From assembly GCA_021815645.1 (NCBI GenBank), contig JAKBAB010000004.1:1-51708 (forward strand): a stretch of DNA of 51,708 bases, in the 5' to 3' direction. The translations under genes and the position numbers were made by a program. The stretch is from Actinomycetes bacterium (lineage in GTDB: Bacteria > Actinomycetota > Acidimicrobiia > Acidimicrobiales > RAAP-2). Positions 7,456 to 15,545 of the stretch are shown piece by piece (the first letter of the stretch is position 1; every line of letters starts with the position of its first letter). The notes under the pieces were generated by a model that saw only the letters and a program-made list of their open reading frames with translations, was not told the DNA's origin and ran no database searches.

Positions 7456-8121
7456 GTGAAGCGAGCGGGAGCGCCGTCGTGGAAGGTGTCGGTGACCCAC
7501 GCCAGTCAGTTGCTCCACGCAGTTCTTTTCATTCGAGACGCCCTGGGTCTCACCACGGGGTCCGCCGGTACGAAGGTGCCGACGCTCTTAGGTGAGGTTC
7601 CCGACCTCACCGCGCGCGCCGGTGACGTCGATCTAGGTGACGTGAGTACTCAGTGGCCCGCTTGGTGGCGCAGGGTCGTCCTCTTTGAGTGCGCCATGGC
7701 GTTGGGGGAGTTCAGCGGCGAGTCCGGTCGTGCCATCGCGGGCCCCGACTCGCCGCCGCGGGTTTTCGATCCCCCCGAGTTCGAGAGTTTGGCCAACGCG
7801 CACGACTTACGCGTAGTCGCTCGCGCCCTTTACCACGAAGCTCTGCACTGGCGCCGTGAGAGCAGTTTTCATGACCTCGACGCGGCGCGGCGCGCCGCGC
7901 GCTCCGGCGCGATAAACCGAGTGGTCAACGAACTCACTACCGCCGAGGGGCTTCCCGCGGAGCTTCTCGTGGCCGCCGTGGTCGTCGTTGACGTGGAGGG
8001 GTTCTGGAGTGAAAGCCCGAGATCGGGAGTTTTGCTGGCGTCGCCGGAGTACGTCGACGACGACACGTTCTTCACATTGGGGCTGCGCGAGGTGTTGGTC
8101 GCTAACGCGGCGAAAACTTAG
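7456..8121 (+). CDS. hypothetical protein, about 221 residues
   Basis: No family was recognised. The product is soluble, without signal peptide or membrane segments, and has regular codon use for this genome. Notable stretches are SVTHASQLLHAVLFIRDALGL near the N-terminus, PAWWRRVVLFECAMALGEF, and a helix ALYHEALHWRRESSFHDLDAARRAARSG, in which two histidines and a glutamate (HEALHWR) could form a metal site; this is only a visual impression. The start at GTG 7456 is favoured by GGGGAGG at 7445-7451, though GTG 7438 with an imperfect TAGAAA box six bases upstream is possible. It precedes an O-methyltransferase gene by 41 bases. Confidence 0.7.
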   Translation: MKRAGAPSWKVSVTHASQLLHAVLFIRDALGLTTGSAGTKVPTLLGEVPDLTARAGDVDLGDVSTQWPAWWRRVVLFECAMALGEFSGESGRAIAGPDSPPRVFDPPEFESLANAHDLRVVARALYHEALHWRRESSFHDLDAARRAARSGAINRVVNELTTAEGLPAELLVAAVVVVDVEGFWSESPRSGVLLASPEYVDDDTFFTLGLREVLVANAAKT

Positions 8122-8150
8122 TTTCGGTGGCGCGTTCGTAGCGAGTCTGA

Positions 8151-8156
8151 GATACT
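8151..8156 (+). promoter_or_regulatory. -10-like box GATACT before O-methyltransferase
   Basis: GATACT lies six bases before GTG 8163; the overlapping TACTGT lies four bases before it. Either suggests a nearly leaderless start. Confidence 0.4.
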
Positions 8157-8162
8157 GTCGGA

Positions 8163-8831
8163 GTGCCCGAGGAACTTTGGCAGAGTGTTGACCACTACAT
8201 AACTAACCTCTTCGCCCTAGAGGACTCGGCGCTGCTCGACGCCTTAGCTGACAGTGAGGCTTCCGGATTACCACCGATCAACGTCGCGGCGAACCAGGGT
8301 CGGATGTTGGAACTTCTGGCCACGGTGAGCGGCGCGCGACGGATTCTCGAGATTGGTACGTTGGGTGGGTACAGCACGATTTGGCTAGCGCGTGCGCTCG
8401 GACCCGGTGGCGTTCTCGTCTCGCTCGAACTCGATGAGCGTCACGCCAGCGTCGCGCGATCGAACGTGGCGCGAGCCGGATTCGCAGACGTAGTAGAGGT
8501 CTTGGTGGGCCCGGCGTCGACGTCACTTCGCCAACTAGTCGCCGAGCGTACGGCACCTTTCGACTTCATCTTTATCGACGCCGACAAGGAGAGCTACCCG
8601 GACTACTTTGAGCAGTCCCTTCTCCTCGCTCACGCCGGGTCGCTGATTGTGGCCGACAACGTCGTGCGCGGCGGCGAGGTCGTCAACGAGCACGCCACCG
8701 ACGAGCGAGTCATCGCCGTGAGGACGTTTCTCGAACTGGCGGCGGCGCACCCTCGCGTGCGCGGAACCGCGATTCAGACGGTGGGCGTTAAGGGCCACGA
8801 CGGGTTCGCATTGCTCTACGTCACCGCTTGA
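8163..8831 (+). CDS. O-methyltransferase, catechol/caffeoyl-CoA type
   Basis: This 222-residue protein is a Methyltransf_3 family member. Features in order: a helical N-terminus ending with the family's INVAANQGRMLELLA, SAM motif I ILEIGTLGGYSTIWLARAL (residues 61-79), LELDERHASVARSN (acidic ribose ligand), FIFIDADKESYPDYFEQSL (metal-binding aspartates), ADNVVRGGEV (DN metal ligands) and a C-terminal GVKGHDGFALLYV. Family members methylate catechol hydroxyls in a divalent-metal-dependent way; the natural substrate is unknown. The next gene starts seven bases after the stop, on the same strand. Confidence 0.92.
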   Translation: MPEELWQSVDHYITNLFALEDSALLDALADSEASGLPPINVAANQGRMLELLATVSGARRILEIGTLGGYSTIWLARALGPGGVLVSLELDERHASVARSNVARAGFADVVEVLVGPASTSLRQLVAERTAPFDFIFIDADKESYPDYFEQSLLLAHAGSLIVADNVVRGGEVVNEHATDERVIAVRTFLELAAAHPRVRGTAIQTVGVKGHDGFALLYVTA

Positions 8832-8838
8832 ATCGAAG

Positions 8839-9873
8839 GTGGCGGAGTTGAACGCGGGAGCTGGAACCGCGCAACCCGGCGACTCACCGGCGCTGCTCGA
8901 TGATGTGTCGCCGGCGCAGTGGCTGGCCAAAAGACTTCGCTCACCCGAGGAACACCGCGTCGGGTCGGTTGTGCCTCAGGGATTCGCCGCATACGCCCGA
9001 CTTCTCCACCCCGCGACGTCGGTGGTTCGCGGCGGCGAGAACTTGCGATGGAGCGAGGTTTCGGCCTGGAGCGGCGCGACCTTGTCGTCGAAGTCCTCGT
9101 GGCGCGACGTCGCCCTGCCTGAGCACTCTCCGCGCTCGACCCCGCCTTGGCGCGCGCCCGGTCCGGCCGAGGGGCGGCCCGCGACGAAGGACGTACGCAC
9201 CCTCGTGAGGCACTTGGCCCTCGAGACCGCGGCCTCCGACGTGTGCTACTTCGCCGTCTGGGAAGGGAGCGTCGCGGGGCAGTCCGCTCTCCTTACCGAA
9301 CGTGGCACAGCGAGAGAGGTGATTCCCGCCCCAGAACCCCCTCGGGAAGTCGTGGCACTACCGTGGCGAAATTACTGGCTCTACCGGGGGACACTCGGGG
9401 AGGTCACCAACATAGCGCCGGATCGCTGGGGCGCCGTATCGGCGAATCTCTGGTGGCCCGAGGACCACTCGTGGTGCGTGGCGAGTGAAATCGACTTACC
9501 CTGGACGTATCTCGCCGGGACGGAGGAACTGGTGAGCGCGGTGGTGACCGATTCGTCACTGGAAGCCACGCGAGTAAGGCCCGACGACGACTACATCAGC
9601 CAGCTCCCCGAGTGGTTGAGCGAACGTATCGGGCGCGCGACGAGTGAACTCCTGGATGTTGGATCGTGCACTCTCGATCTCTCCCTGGGGACCATTCACG
9701 CGACGTGGCGTCGACTGCGAGGGCGCCGGAGAGGGGAGCTCGTTACGGCCAGTCGCGGCCGAAACGGCGAGCAGGCGTCGAAGAGGTTCTTAGCGTCACG
9801 CGACCGAGAGCAACTGCGACGACTGGTCTCCTTCGCACTTCAAAGTGCGATCGACGCGCTCTGCGATGGGTGA
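8839..9873 (+). CDS. conserved actinobacterial hypothetical protein
   Basis: The 344-residue soluble protein begins after a seven-base gap from the O-methyltransferase gene, with a Shine-Dalgarno-like GAAGG upstream of GTG 8839. It has the layout of an unnamed actinobacterial family: PQGFAAYARLLHPA, then RWSEVSAW, then DVRTLVRHLALETAASDVCYFAVWEGSV in the N-terminal half, NLWWPEDHSWCVASEIDLPWTYLAGTEELV in the middle, and an arginine-rich C-terminal tail with a final helix. I know no function for this family. No signal peptide, membrane segment or nucleotide-binding motif is visible. Confidence 0.8.
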   Translation: MAELNAGAGTAQPGDSPALLDDVSPAQWLAKRLRSPEEHRVGSVVPQGFAAYARLLHPATSVVRGGENLRWSEVSAWSGATLSSKSSWRDVALPEHSPRSTPPWRAPGPAEGRPATKDVRTLVRHLALETAASDVCYFAVWEGSVAGQSALLTERGTAREVIPAPEPPREVVALPWRNYWLYRGTLGEVTNIAPDRWGAVSANLWWPEDHSWCVASEIDLPWTYLAGTEELVSAVVTDSSLEATRVRPDDDYISQLPEWLSERIGRATSELLDVGSCTLDLSLGTIHATWRRLRGRRRGELVTASRGRNGEQASKRFLASRDREQLRRLVSFALQSAIDALCDG

Positions 9874-9886
9874 GCTCGACAACGGT

Positions 9887-9892
9887 TAAGGT
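9887..9892 (+). promoter_or_regulatory. -10-like box TAAGGT before methyltransferase
   Basis: TAAGGT lies eight bases before ATG 9901, close to the leaderless spacing seen elsewhere. No Shine-Dalgarno is present. Confidence 0.4.
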
Positions 9893-9900
9893 CGTTTCCT

Positions 9901-10695
9901 ATGGCCGATCGTTACACCCACGGTCACCACCCTTCAGTCCTCGCGAGCCACCAGTGGCGTAGCGCTGAGAACTCGGCCCGCTACCTGCTCGACCACCTGA
10001 CCGAGGGAGCGTCCCTGCTCGACGTGGGGTGCGGTCCAGGAAATATTACGGTCGACTTCGCCCAACGCGTAGGCGGGGGAAGCGTTATTGGACTCGATAG
10101 ATCCGCGGAAGTAATCACCGCCGCTCGTAGCCAGTACGGCGCCACGACCGGACTCTCCTTCGTGGTTGGCGACGTCTATCACCTGGAGTTTTCCGACGAA
10201 AAGTTCGACGTAGTGCACGCTCACCAAGTTCTCCAACACTTGAGCCGGCCGGTGGCCGCGATTGAGGAGATGCGACGGGTACTTCGCCCGGGGGGAGTGC
10301 TCGCGGTGCGAGACGCCGACTACGGCGCCTTCGCCTGGGCCCCGTCCGACCCCCTGCTCGATCGCTGGCGCGAGCTCTACCACGCGCTCACGCGGCGTAA
10401 CGGAGCCGAAGCCGACGCGGGACGCCACCTAAAATCCTGGGTCCTGCGGGGCGGTTTTAGTGACGTGACGACGACGTCATCCACCTGGACCTACGAGTCG
10501 CTCGACGAGCGCCAGTGGTGGGGTGGTCTCTGGGCCGAACGGGCCGTTTCGAGCGATTTCGCTCACCAGAGCCTCGAGTACGGGCTAACGAACGAGGGGG
10601 AGTTGAATGAGATCGCCGCGGCCTTTCGCCGTTGGGCGCTGCGCGAAGACGCAATCTTCGTCATCCCCCACGTCGAGGTCCTGGCCCGGCGGTAG
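9901..10695 (+). CDS. class I SAM-dependent methyltransferase (UbiE-like)
   Basis: The 264-residue protein opens with YTHGHHPSVLASHQWRSAENSARYLLDHL, a typical start for actinobacterial small-molecule methyltransferases. Motif I is LLDVGCGPGNITVDFA (residues 39-54), GLDRSAEVI binds the ribose, VVGDVYHLEFSDEKFDVVHAHQVLQHL spans motifs II-III, and EEMRRVLRPGGVLAVRDADYG is the UbiE-type post-III segment. The substrate is unknown. ATG 9901 fits the family N-terminus. It is probably transcribed alone; the transsulfuration genes follow after a 100-base gap with its own -10-like box. Confidence 0.92.
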   Translation: MADRYTHGHHPSVLASHQWRSAENSARYLLDHLTEGASLLDVGCGPGNITVDFAQRVGGGSVIGLDRSAEVITAARSQYGATTGLSFVVGDVYHLEFSDEKFDVVHAHQVLQHLSRPVAAIEEMRRVLRPGGVLAVRDADYGAFAWAPSDPLLDRWRELYHALTRRNGAEADAGRHLKSWVLRGGFSDVTTTSSTWTYESLDERQWWGGLWAERAVSSDFAHQSLEYGLTNEGELNEIAAAFRRWALREDAIFVIPHVEVLARR

Positions 10696-10731
10696 CCGAT
10701 CTGGGCCCCGGACGCTGCGCGCCCGGTGCCT

Positions 10732-10737
10732 TAGAGT
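10732..10737 (+). promoter_or_regulatory. -10 box TAGAGT for the transsulfuration operon
   Basis: TAGAGT lies about 60 bases upstream of the chosen cystathionine beta-synthase start, giving a predicted leader of about 50 bases. No good -35 box is seen. Confidence 0.35.
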
Positions 10738-10794
10738 ATGAACGGCGCGCTGACGGCGTCTTGAGTTCGCGTGCGGCGAAAGAAGGTGAGGCTT

Positions 10795-12198
10795 GTGGTC
10801 GACGGTGAGATGGACGTGGCCGCGAGCCCGCTGCAACTGATTGGCCGTACACCGATGGTTCGCCTAGCCACCATTGGTCAAGATCTCGACTGCGATTTGA
10901 TAGCGAAGCTAGAGACCACGAATCCCGGCGGGAGCTCGAAAGATCGTCCGGCACTCGCTATGGTGCTCGCCGCCGAGCGCGACGGTCTACTCACACCGGG
11001 TTCGACCATCATTGAGCCCACTAGTGGCAACACCGGAGTAGGGCTCGCGATCGTGGCGGCGCAGCGCGGTTACCACTGCATCTTCGTGATGAGTGACAAA
11101 ATGGCCCCGGAGAAGATTGACGTGCTGCGGGCCTACGGGGCCGAGGTGGTGGTCTGCCCGACCGCCGTCGCCCCGGAGGACCCCAGTTCGTACTACTCCA
11201 CGGCCGAGCGCCTGACCCGCGAGACGCCCCACTCCTTTCGACCCGATCAGTACTCCAATCCCAATAATCCCCTCGCGCACTACGAGACCACGGGACCGGA
11301 AATCTGGGAGCAGACTCGTGGACGGGTCACTCACTTCGTCGCTGGCGCCGGCACGGGGGGAACAATCTCTGGTGTCGGCCGGTACCTCAAAGAGAAAAAT
11401 CCAGCGGTGCGCGTGGTCGCGGCCGACCCCGCTGGCTCCGTCTTTTCGGGGGGAGCGGGACGGCCCTACCTCACCGAAGGCGTGGGTGAGGATTTCTGGC
11501 CGGCCAACTACGACCCCGCGCTGGTCGACGAAGTGGTGGCGATCTCCGACGCGGACGCTTTCGCGACGGCGCGCGCCGTCACGCGGCGCGAGGGACTACT
11601 CATTGGCGGCTCCGGTGGTACTGCGGTAGCCGCGGCGCTGCGCGTGGGCCGAACGCTACCCGCGAGCGCGGTCGTGGTCGTTTTGATACCGGACTCCGGT
11701 CGCGGATATCTCTCGAAGATCTTTAATGACGCGTGGATGACGGACTTCGGGTTCCTGCGACCTCACGGCGAAATGGACGTGGGCGACGTCCTCCAGACTA
11801 AGGTGGCGCGCCAGGCCGACGGCCTGGCCGACCTGGTTCTCGTGACCGAAGACGTTTTGGTGCGCGACGCAATCTCGCTCATGCGCGAAAAGGACGTCTC
11901 ACAACTGCTCGTGACGGTGACCGACGAGCTACCCCTCGCCGCGAAGGAGGTCTCGGGCTCGTTGAGCGAACTCGGTCTTTTGGAGGCCTCGACGAGGGAC
12001 GCGTCAGTTCTCAACCTGCCCGTGAGGGACGTCGCGGATGAGCCCCTGCCGATGGTCGGCGTGGGCGTTAGCGTGACCGAACTGACCCGTCGACTCAGTA
12101 CGGCCGCTGGGGTCCTCGTCTTAGACGGTGGTCACCCGGTGGGCGTCCTCACCCGCAGTGACTTGCTCGGGTTCTTGGAACAGCGCAGCAACGCGTGA
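10795..12198 (+). CDS. cbs: cystathionine beta-synthase (PLP fold plus CBS domain pair)
   Basis: This enzyme condenses serine (or O-acetylserine) with homocysteine. The PLP domain spans roughly residues 8-310: SPLQLIGRTPMVRL, NPGGSSKDRPA with the PLP lysine (Lys49 from GTG 10795), EPTSGNTGVGLA, GAGTGGTISGVGRYLKE (phosphate loop) and GGSGGTAVAAAL. A tandem CBS module follows (MDVGDVLQTKVARQADG... and ...LPVRDVADEPLPMVG), as in mycobacterial CBS Rv1077, where it is thought to be regulatory. The start is GTG 10795, eight bases after AAGAAGG at 10780-10786; GTG 10771 and ATG 10810 are alternatives. The stop overlaps the downstream MetB gene by GTGA, so both are one operon. Confidence 0.95.
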   Translation: MVDGEMDVAASPLQLIGRTPMVRLATIGQDLDCDLIAKLETTNPGGSSKDRPALAMVLAAERDGLLTPGSTIIEPTSGNTGVGLAIVAAQRGYHCIFVMSDKMAPEKIDVLRAYGAEVVVCPTAVAPEDPSSYYSTAERLTRETPHSFRPDQYSNPNNPLAHYETTGPEIWEQTRGRVTHFVAGAGTGGTISGVGRYLKEKNPAVRVVAADPAGSVFSGGAGRPYLTEGVGEDFWPANYDPALVDEVVAISDADAFATARAVTRREGLLIGGSGGTAVAAALRVGRTLPASAVVVVLIPDSGRGYLSKIFNDAWMTDFGFLRPHGEMDVGDVLQTKVARQADGLADLVLVTEDVLVRDAISLMREKDVSQLLVTVTDELPLAAKEVSGSLSELGLLEASTRDASVLNLPVRDVADEPLPMVGVGVSVTELTRRLSTAAGVLVLDGGHPVGVLTRSDLLGFLEQRSNA

Positions 12199-13328
12199 AC
12201 GGCTTTAATACCCGGGCAGTCCACGTAGGCTCCGAGCCCGACTCTCTGACCGGGGCCGTCAACCCTCCGGTGTACCTCACGTCCACCTACGCTCAAGACG
12301 CGGTCGGGGTCGCGAGGTTTTCGGATTACGCGCGAGTCGCTAACCCTACGCGCTCCGCATTGGAGTCTTGTCTGGCCGACCTCGAAGGTGCCCGCCACGG
12401 CGTCGCGTTCGCCTCGGGACTGGCCGCCGAGGACGCAATCCTGCGCACACTTTCGCCCGGTGACCACGTGGTGCTCGGTGGCGACGTCTACGGCGGAACG
12501 TACCGTCTCCTCACTCGCGTCTTCGGGTCGTGGGGAGTCGAAGTAAGTTGCGTGGACTTAAGCGACGGCGCCGAGGTCACCGCGAACCTACGGCCCTCGA
12601 CCCGCGTCGTGTGGGTCGAAACGCCGAGCAACCCGTTGCTGCGAGTGGTGTCAATCGCGGCGGTGGCCGATCTCGCACATTCACGCGGCGCCACGCTCGT
12701 CGTCGACAACACCTTCGCAACGCCGTATTTACAGCGACCACTCGAACGGGGGGCCGACGTGGTCGTGCACTCTACGACGAAGTACGTCGGCGGCCACTCC
12801 GACGTGGTGGGGGGATTCGTCGCCACTAACGACGACGAAATTGCGGCGTCGCTGCGCTTCAATCAGTACGCCATTGGAGCGGTGCCCGGTCCCCTCGACT
12901 GCTACTTGCTACTGCGCGGACTAAAGACCCTTGGGGTGCGGATGGAGCGACACTGCGCGAACGCTCGGGCGGTCGCCGACTATCTGGGGGCCCACCGCTC
13001 GGTTCGTGAAGTGTATTACCCGGGCCTACCCTCGCACCCCAATCACGCGGTGGCGGCCGAACAGATGAGTGACTTCGGTGGCATGGTCAGCTTCACCACG
13101 ACGGGTGACGCCGCGGCGGCGCGCCGGGTCTGCGAGTCGACGAGGATCTTCACTCTCGCCGAGTCGCTCGGGGGAGTTGAGAGTCTCATTGAACTCCCCT
13201 CACAGATGACCCACGCGTCGACCGTGGGGTCTCCGCTTGAACCGCCCGATAATCTCATTCGCTTGAGCGTAGGGATTGAGGACGTTACCGATCTAATTGA
13301 CGACCTCGCTCGGGCGCTTTCGGCGTAG
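12195..13328 (+). CDS. metB: cystathionine gamma-synthase/lyase (PLP, Cys/Met metabolism)
   Basis: The 377-residue protein is a Cys/Met-metabolism PLP enzyme. It opens FNTRAVHVGSEPDSLTGAV with PVYLTSTY, has SDYARVANPTRSALE, the cofactor-stacking GDVYGGTYRL, the DNTFATPYLQRPLERGAD aspartate region, and the Schiff-base lysine in VVHSTTKYVGGHSD (Lys196). The C-terminus contains SLGGVESLIELPSQMTHAS, shared by gamma-synthases and gamma-lyases. Gene pairing with cystathionine beta-synthase allows either forward (Cys to Met) or reverse transsulfuration; sequence alone does not settle synthase versus lyase. Start and upstream stop overlap (GTGA at 12195-12198), indicating translational coupling. Confidence 0.94.
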   Translation: MNGFNTRAVHVGSEPDSLTGAVNPPVYLTSTYAQDAVGVARFSDYARVANPTRSALESCLADLEGARHGVAFASGLAAEDAILRTLSPGDHVVLGGDVYGGTYRLLTRVFGSWGVEVSCVDLSDGAEVTANLRPSTRVVWVETPSNPLLRVVSIAAVADLAHSRGATLVVDNTFATPYLQRPLERGADVVVHSTTKYVGGHSDVVGGFVATNDDEIAASLRFNQYAIGAVPGPLDCYLLLRGLKTLGVRMERHCANARAVADYLGAHRSVREVYYPGLPSHPNHAVAAEQMSDFGGMVSFTTTGDAAAARRVCESTRIFTLAESLGGVESLIELPSQMTHASTVGSPLEPPDNLIRLSVGIEDVTDLIDDLARALSA

Positions 13329-13341
13329 GGGCGGCGGCGCC

Positions 13342-14142
13342 GTGATCGGGCTTTCGGGTCCGCCGGACGAACCGGTCGTCTTGCCTCACGCGTTACGTCG
13401 CCTCGTCGGGTCCCATCGGTTCACGGTCGAGTGGCGAAACGAGGTAGGTGGTCTGACGGTGCGCGTGAGGGCTCGTCCGACCGAGCACTACGTCAAGTGG
13501 ACGCCGCGCGGCAGCGGAATCGACTTGCGCGACGAGATTGAACGACTGGCGTGGGCGGGGCCGTTCGTTACGGTGCCCACCGTGCTGGACTGGGGTGCGG
13601 ACGACGAAGGCTCGTGGTTTCTCAGTCGCGCGCTGGAAGGGACCAACGCCGTCACGCCACGGTGGCGGGGCGAGCCCGAAACAGCGGCCCGGGCAATCGG
13701 ACGGGGACTTCGCACACTGCACTCGGGGCTCAGCGAGTCACTTTGCCCCTTCGAATCGGGGGTCAACTCGCGGCTCGAAGGGGTGAATCGCCGCGCCGCG
13801 GCCGGCGACTTGGCTAGGACGAAACTCAGCGGAGAATTTCGCGGACTTGACGTCGCCGACGCGTTGCTCGAATTGAATGATCCGCCCGACGAGGACGTGG
13901 TCGTATGCCACGGTGACGCGTGCGCTCCCAATACCTTGCTCGACGCTCGCGGAAACGTCACGGGACACGTCGATCTCGGTCGGCTCGGTCGAGGGGACCG
14001 CTGGTCCGACCTCGCCATAGCGGCGTGGAGTACTCGGTGGAACTACGGGGAGGGTTATGAATATTTTGTATACGACGGCTACGGCGTTGACCCCGACGCC
14101 GACAAGATACGCTACTTCCGCCTACTCTGGGCGATCGAATAG
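13342..14142 (+). CDS. APH(3')-like aminoglycoside/small-molecule phosphotransferase
   Basis: From GTG 13342 the protein has 266 residues. The C-terminal half follows aminoglycoside 3'-phosphotransferases closely: the catalytic loop VVCHGDACAPNTLL (His190, Asp192, Asn197 region), the metal-ligand segment GHVDLGRLGRGDRWSDLAIAAW (Asp211), then a final YGVDPDADKIRYFRLLWAIE that mirrors the APH(3') end helix. The N-terminal lobe has VRVRARPTEHYVKWTP with the ATP-binding lysine. Resistance activity is not implied: chromosomal homologues often have other substrates. It starts 13 bases after the cystathionine synthase gene, on the same strand, so it is likely co-transcribed. Confidence 0.88.
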   Translation: MIGLSGPPDEPVVLPHALRRLVGSHRFTVEWRNEVGGLTVRVRARPTEHYVKWTPRGSGIDLRDEIERLAWAGPFVTVPTVLDWGADDEGSWFLSRALEGTNAVTPRWRGEPETAARAIGRGLRTLHSGLSESLCPFESGVNSRLEGVNRRAAAGDLARTKLSGEFRGLDVADALLELNDPPDEDVVVCHGDACAPNTLLDARGNVTGHVDLGRLGRGDRWSDLAIAAWSTRWNYGEGYEYFVYDGYGVDPDADKIRYFRLLWAIE

Positions 14143-14225
14143 GGAGTGATTCGTGGGACACCCCCCGCCCCCGCGCACCGCCCACCAAGCTCGGTTACCG
14201 GTGACTCGCTGTGCACCCCGACTAA

Positions 14226-14732
14226 ATGAGTGAAGGCTCTAGTTTTAATGCGATGGCGACGGGCGCGTATCTAACCGACGACGACGGTGACCTGTTGGCG
14301 GCTCTGCGGTTTCGATGGCGGAGTGAAGAGGGCGGTGAGAAGGGGTGCGACCTCGCGGAGTTCGCCAATCGGTTCCGCGAGTGGCGTGACGCACATCGTG
14401 ACACTCACTTCGCGCACCTCGTCACACTTAATGGCACCGCAGTCGGGTGTGCGTGGCTCGTGGTCATCGATCGCGTGCCGGGACCTGAACGGTTTCTCCG
14501 CCGTGGGGGCATGCTCCAGAGCGTGTACGTGGTTCCGGAGCACCGAGGTCGGGGCCTGGGAACTGAACTCGTGGGAGAAGCCTTAGCGACCGCGCGAGCC
14601 GAGGGACTCGACTACGTAATGGTCCACCCCAGTGCAGCGTCGTTCCCTTTTTACCGTCGACTCGGCTTCGCTCACAGCGATCGCGTATTGGAACTGCGTC
14701 ACGACGATTCCGCCGAGGTCGATTCTCGGTGA
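14226..14732 (+). CDS. GNAT acetyltransferase
   Basis: The 168-residue single-domain GNAT has LRFRWRSEEGG near the N-terminus, a helix EFANRFREWRDAHRDTHFAHLV, the strand GTAVGCAWLVVIDRVPGPERFLRRGGMLQSVYVVPEHRGRGLGTELV with a canonical acetyl-CoA loop (RGRGLG), and FPFYRRLGFAHSDRVLEL as the C-terminal motif B. The substrate is unknown. It is on the same strand as the phosphotransferase gene, but an 83-base gap separates them. The stop lies four bases before the stop of the convergent minus-strand gene. Confidence 0.9.
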   Translation: MSEGSSFNAMATGAYLTDDDGDLLAALRFRWRSEEGGEKGCDLAEFANRFREWRDAHRDTHFAHLVTLNGTAVGCAWLVVIDRVPGPERFLRRGGMLQSVYVVPEHRGRGLGTELVGEALATARAEGLDYVMVHPSAASFPFYRRLGFAHSDRVLELRHDDSAEVDSR

Positions 14733-14736
14733 CGGT

Positions 14737-15339
14737 TTAGGTGCTCTTGTCCTCAATTTCCCAGGCGTGGTCGAGCACGTGCCACGCGCACCGTCGAATC
14801 GCGTAGCCGGGCGGCCAGGGTCCTTCGAGGGAAGTACGTAGGGCACTGGTGAGGGTGGCGCGTTGCTCCGCCCACGGAGTTCGCTTGACGATGCGCTGTC
14901 CGGCGCGCGAGCTGTAGGCCCGCTCGGCTTCGCGCACGTGGTCGACCACGGCATCTCGGTCTCGTCCACCACCGCGGGGTCCGCGCCGTAGGGCCGCCGG
15001 CGCGGTGGCGACAACGGCGTCGAAGTACGTCCAGCAGTCGTTAAGGAGGGAGATCTGTCGCGATAGTTCCCGCGTCGACAAGGGGTCTTCGTCCCAAGGT
15101 CCGCGCACGTCGGGCGCTCCGAAATCGGTCGTGGCGTTGCCCTCGAGAGTGCCAATTATCTCGAAAGGCCCAGGGCGAAACGGCCGAGACACGACTTGCC
15201 GGTAGCGCTCGCGGTAAGCGTCGAGCTCGTCGAGCGCACCCTCGGGGTGGCGAGCTCGGCGACACCACCCCGGCCAGTCCAGGGCGACGGCGAACGCCGA
15301 GTGGCGACCAAGCTCTAGGTAGACCCGGGTTATCGACAT
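14737..15339 (-). CDS. HicB-like/DinB-like two-domain hypothetical protein
   Basis: From ATG 15339 the product has 200 residues. The N-terminal 50 residues (SITRVYLELGRHSAFAVALDWPGWCRRARHPEGALDELD AYRERY, spaced here) follow the HicB beta-hairpin and helix pattern. The remainder looks like a DinB-type helical bundle: STRELSRQISLLNDCWTYFDAVVATAP, DAVVDHVREAERAYSS and a final RRCAWHVLDHAWEIEDKS with histidines at the position of DinB ligands. Similar proteins are common in actinobacteria without known function. The frame extends upstream to GTG 15387, but the N-terminus fits the downstream start better. It converges with the GNAT gene. Confidence 0.78.
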   Translation of the reverse strand: MSITRVYLELGRHSAFAVALDWPGWCRRARHPEGALDELDAYRERYRQVVSRPFRPGPFEIIGTLEGNATTDFGAPDVRGPWDEDPLSTRELSRQISLLNDCWTYFDAVVATAPAALRRGPRGGGRDRDAVVDHVREAERAYSSRAGQRIVKRTPWAEQRATLTSALRTSLEGPWPPGYAIRRCAWHVLDHAWEIEDKST

Positions 15340-15444
15340 CGCCGTACAACTGTAGTGAAATCGACGCCCCACGCACCAAAGATCCACCGGTTACTACTTC
15401 GCGCCACGTCGCCGCCGCCTGCACCCGCGCCGGTTCAACTAAAT

Positions 15445-15460
15445 GGGGAGCGACATCCCC
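15445..15460 (-). terminator. weak terminator downstream of the ABC operon
   Basis: On the minus strand GGGGA and TCCCC form a five-base stem with a six-base loop, followed by an AT-rich stretch (ATTTAGTTG). It lies about 85 bases after the stop of the ATPase gene. Confidence 0.3.
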
Positions 15461-15545
15461 GTGGCGAGGTGAAGCCCTAAATGGGTAGCGAGACGGGCCC
15501 CGACCGCGCGAGTACCGTCAGGCCTAGCGCCGGGGAGCGGTCCAT

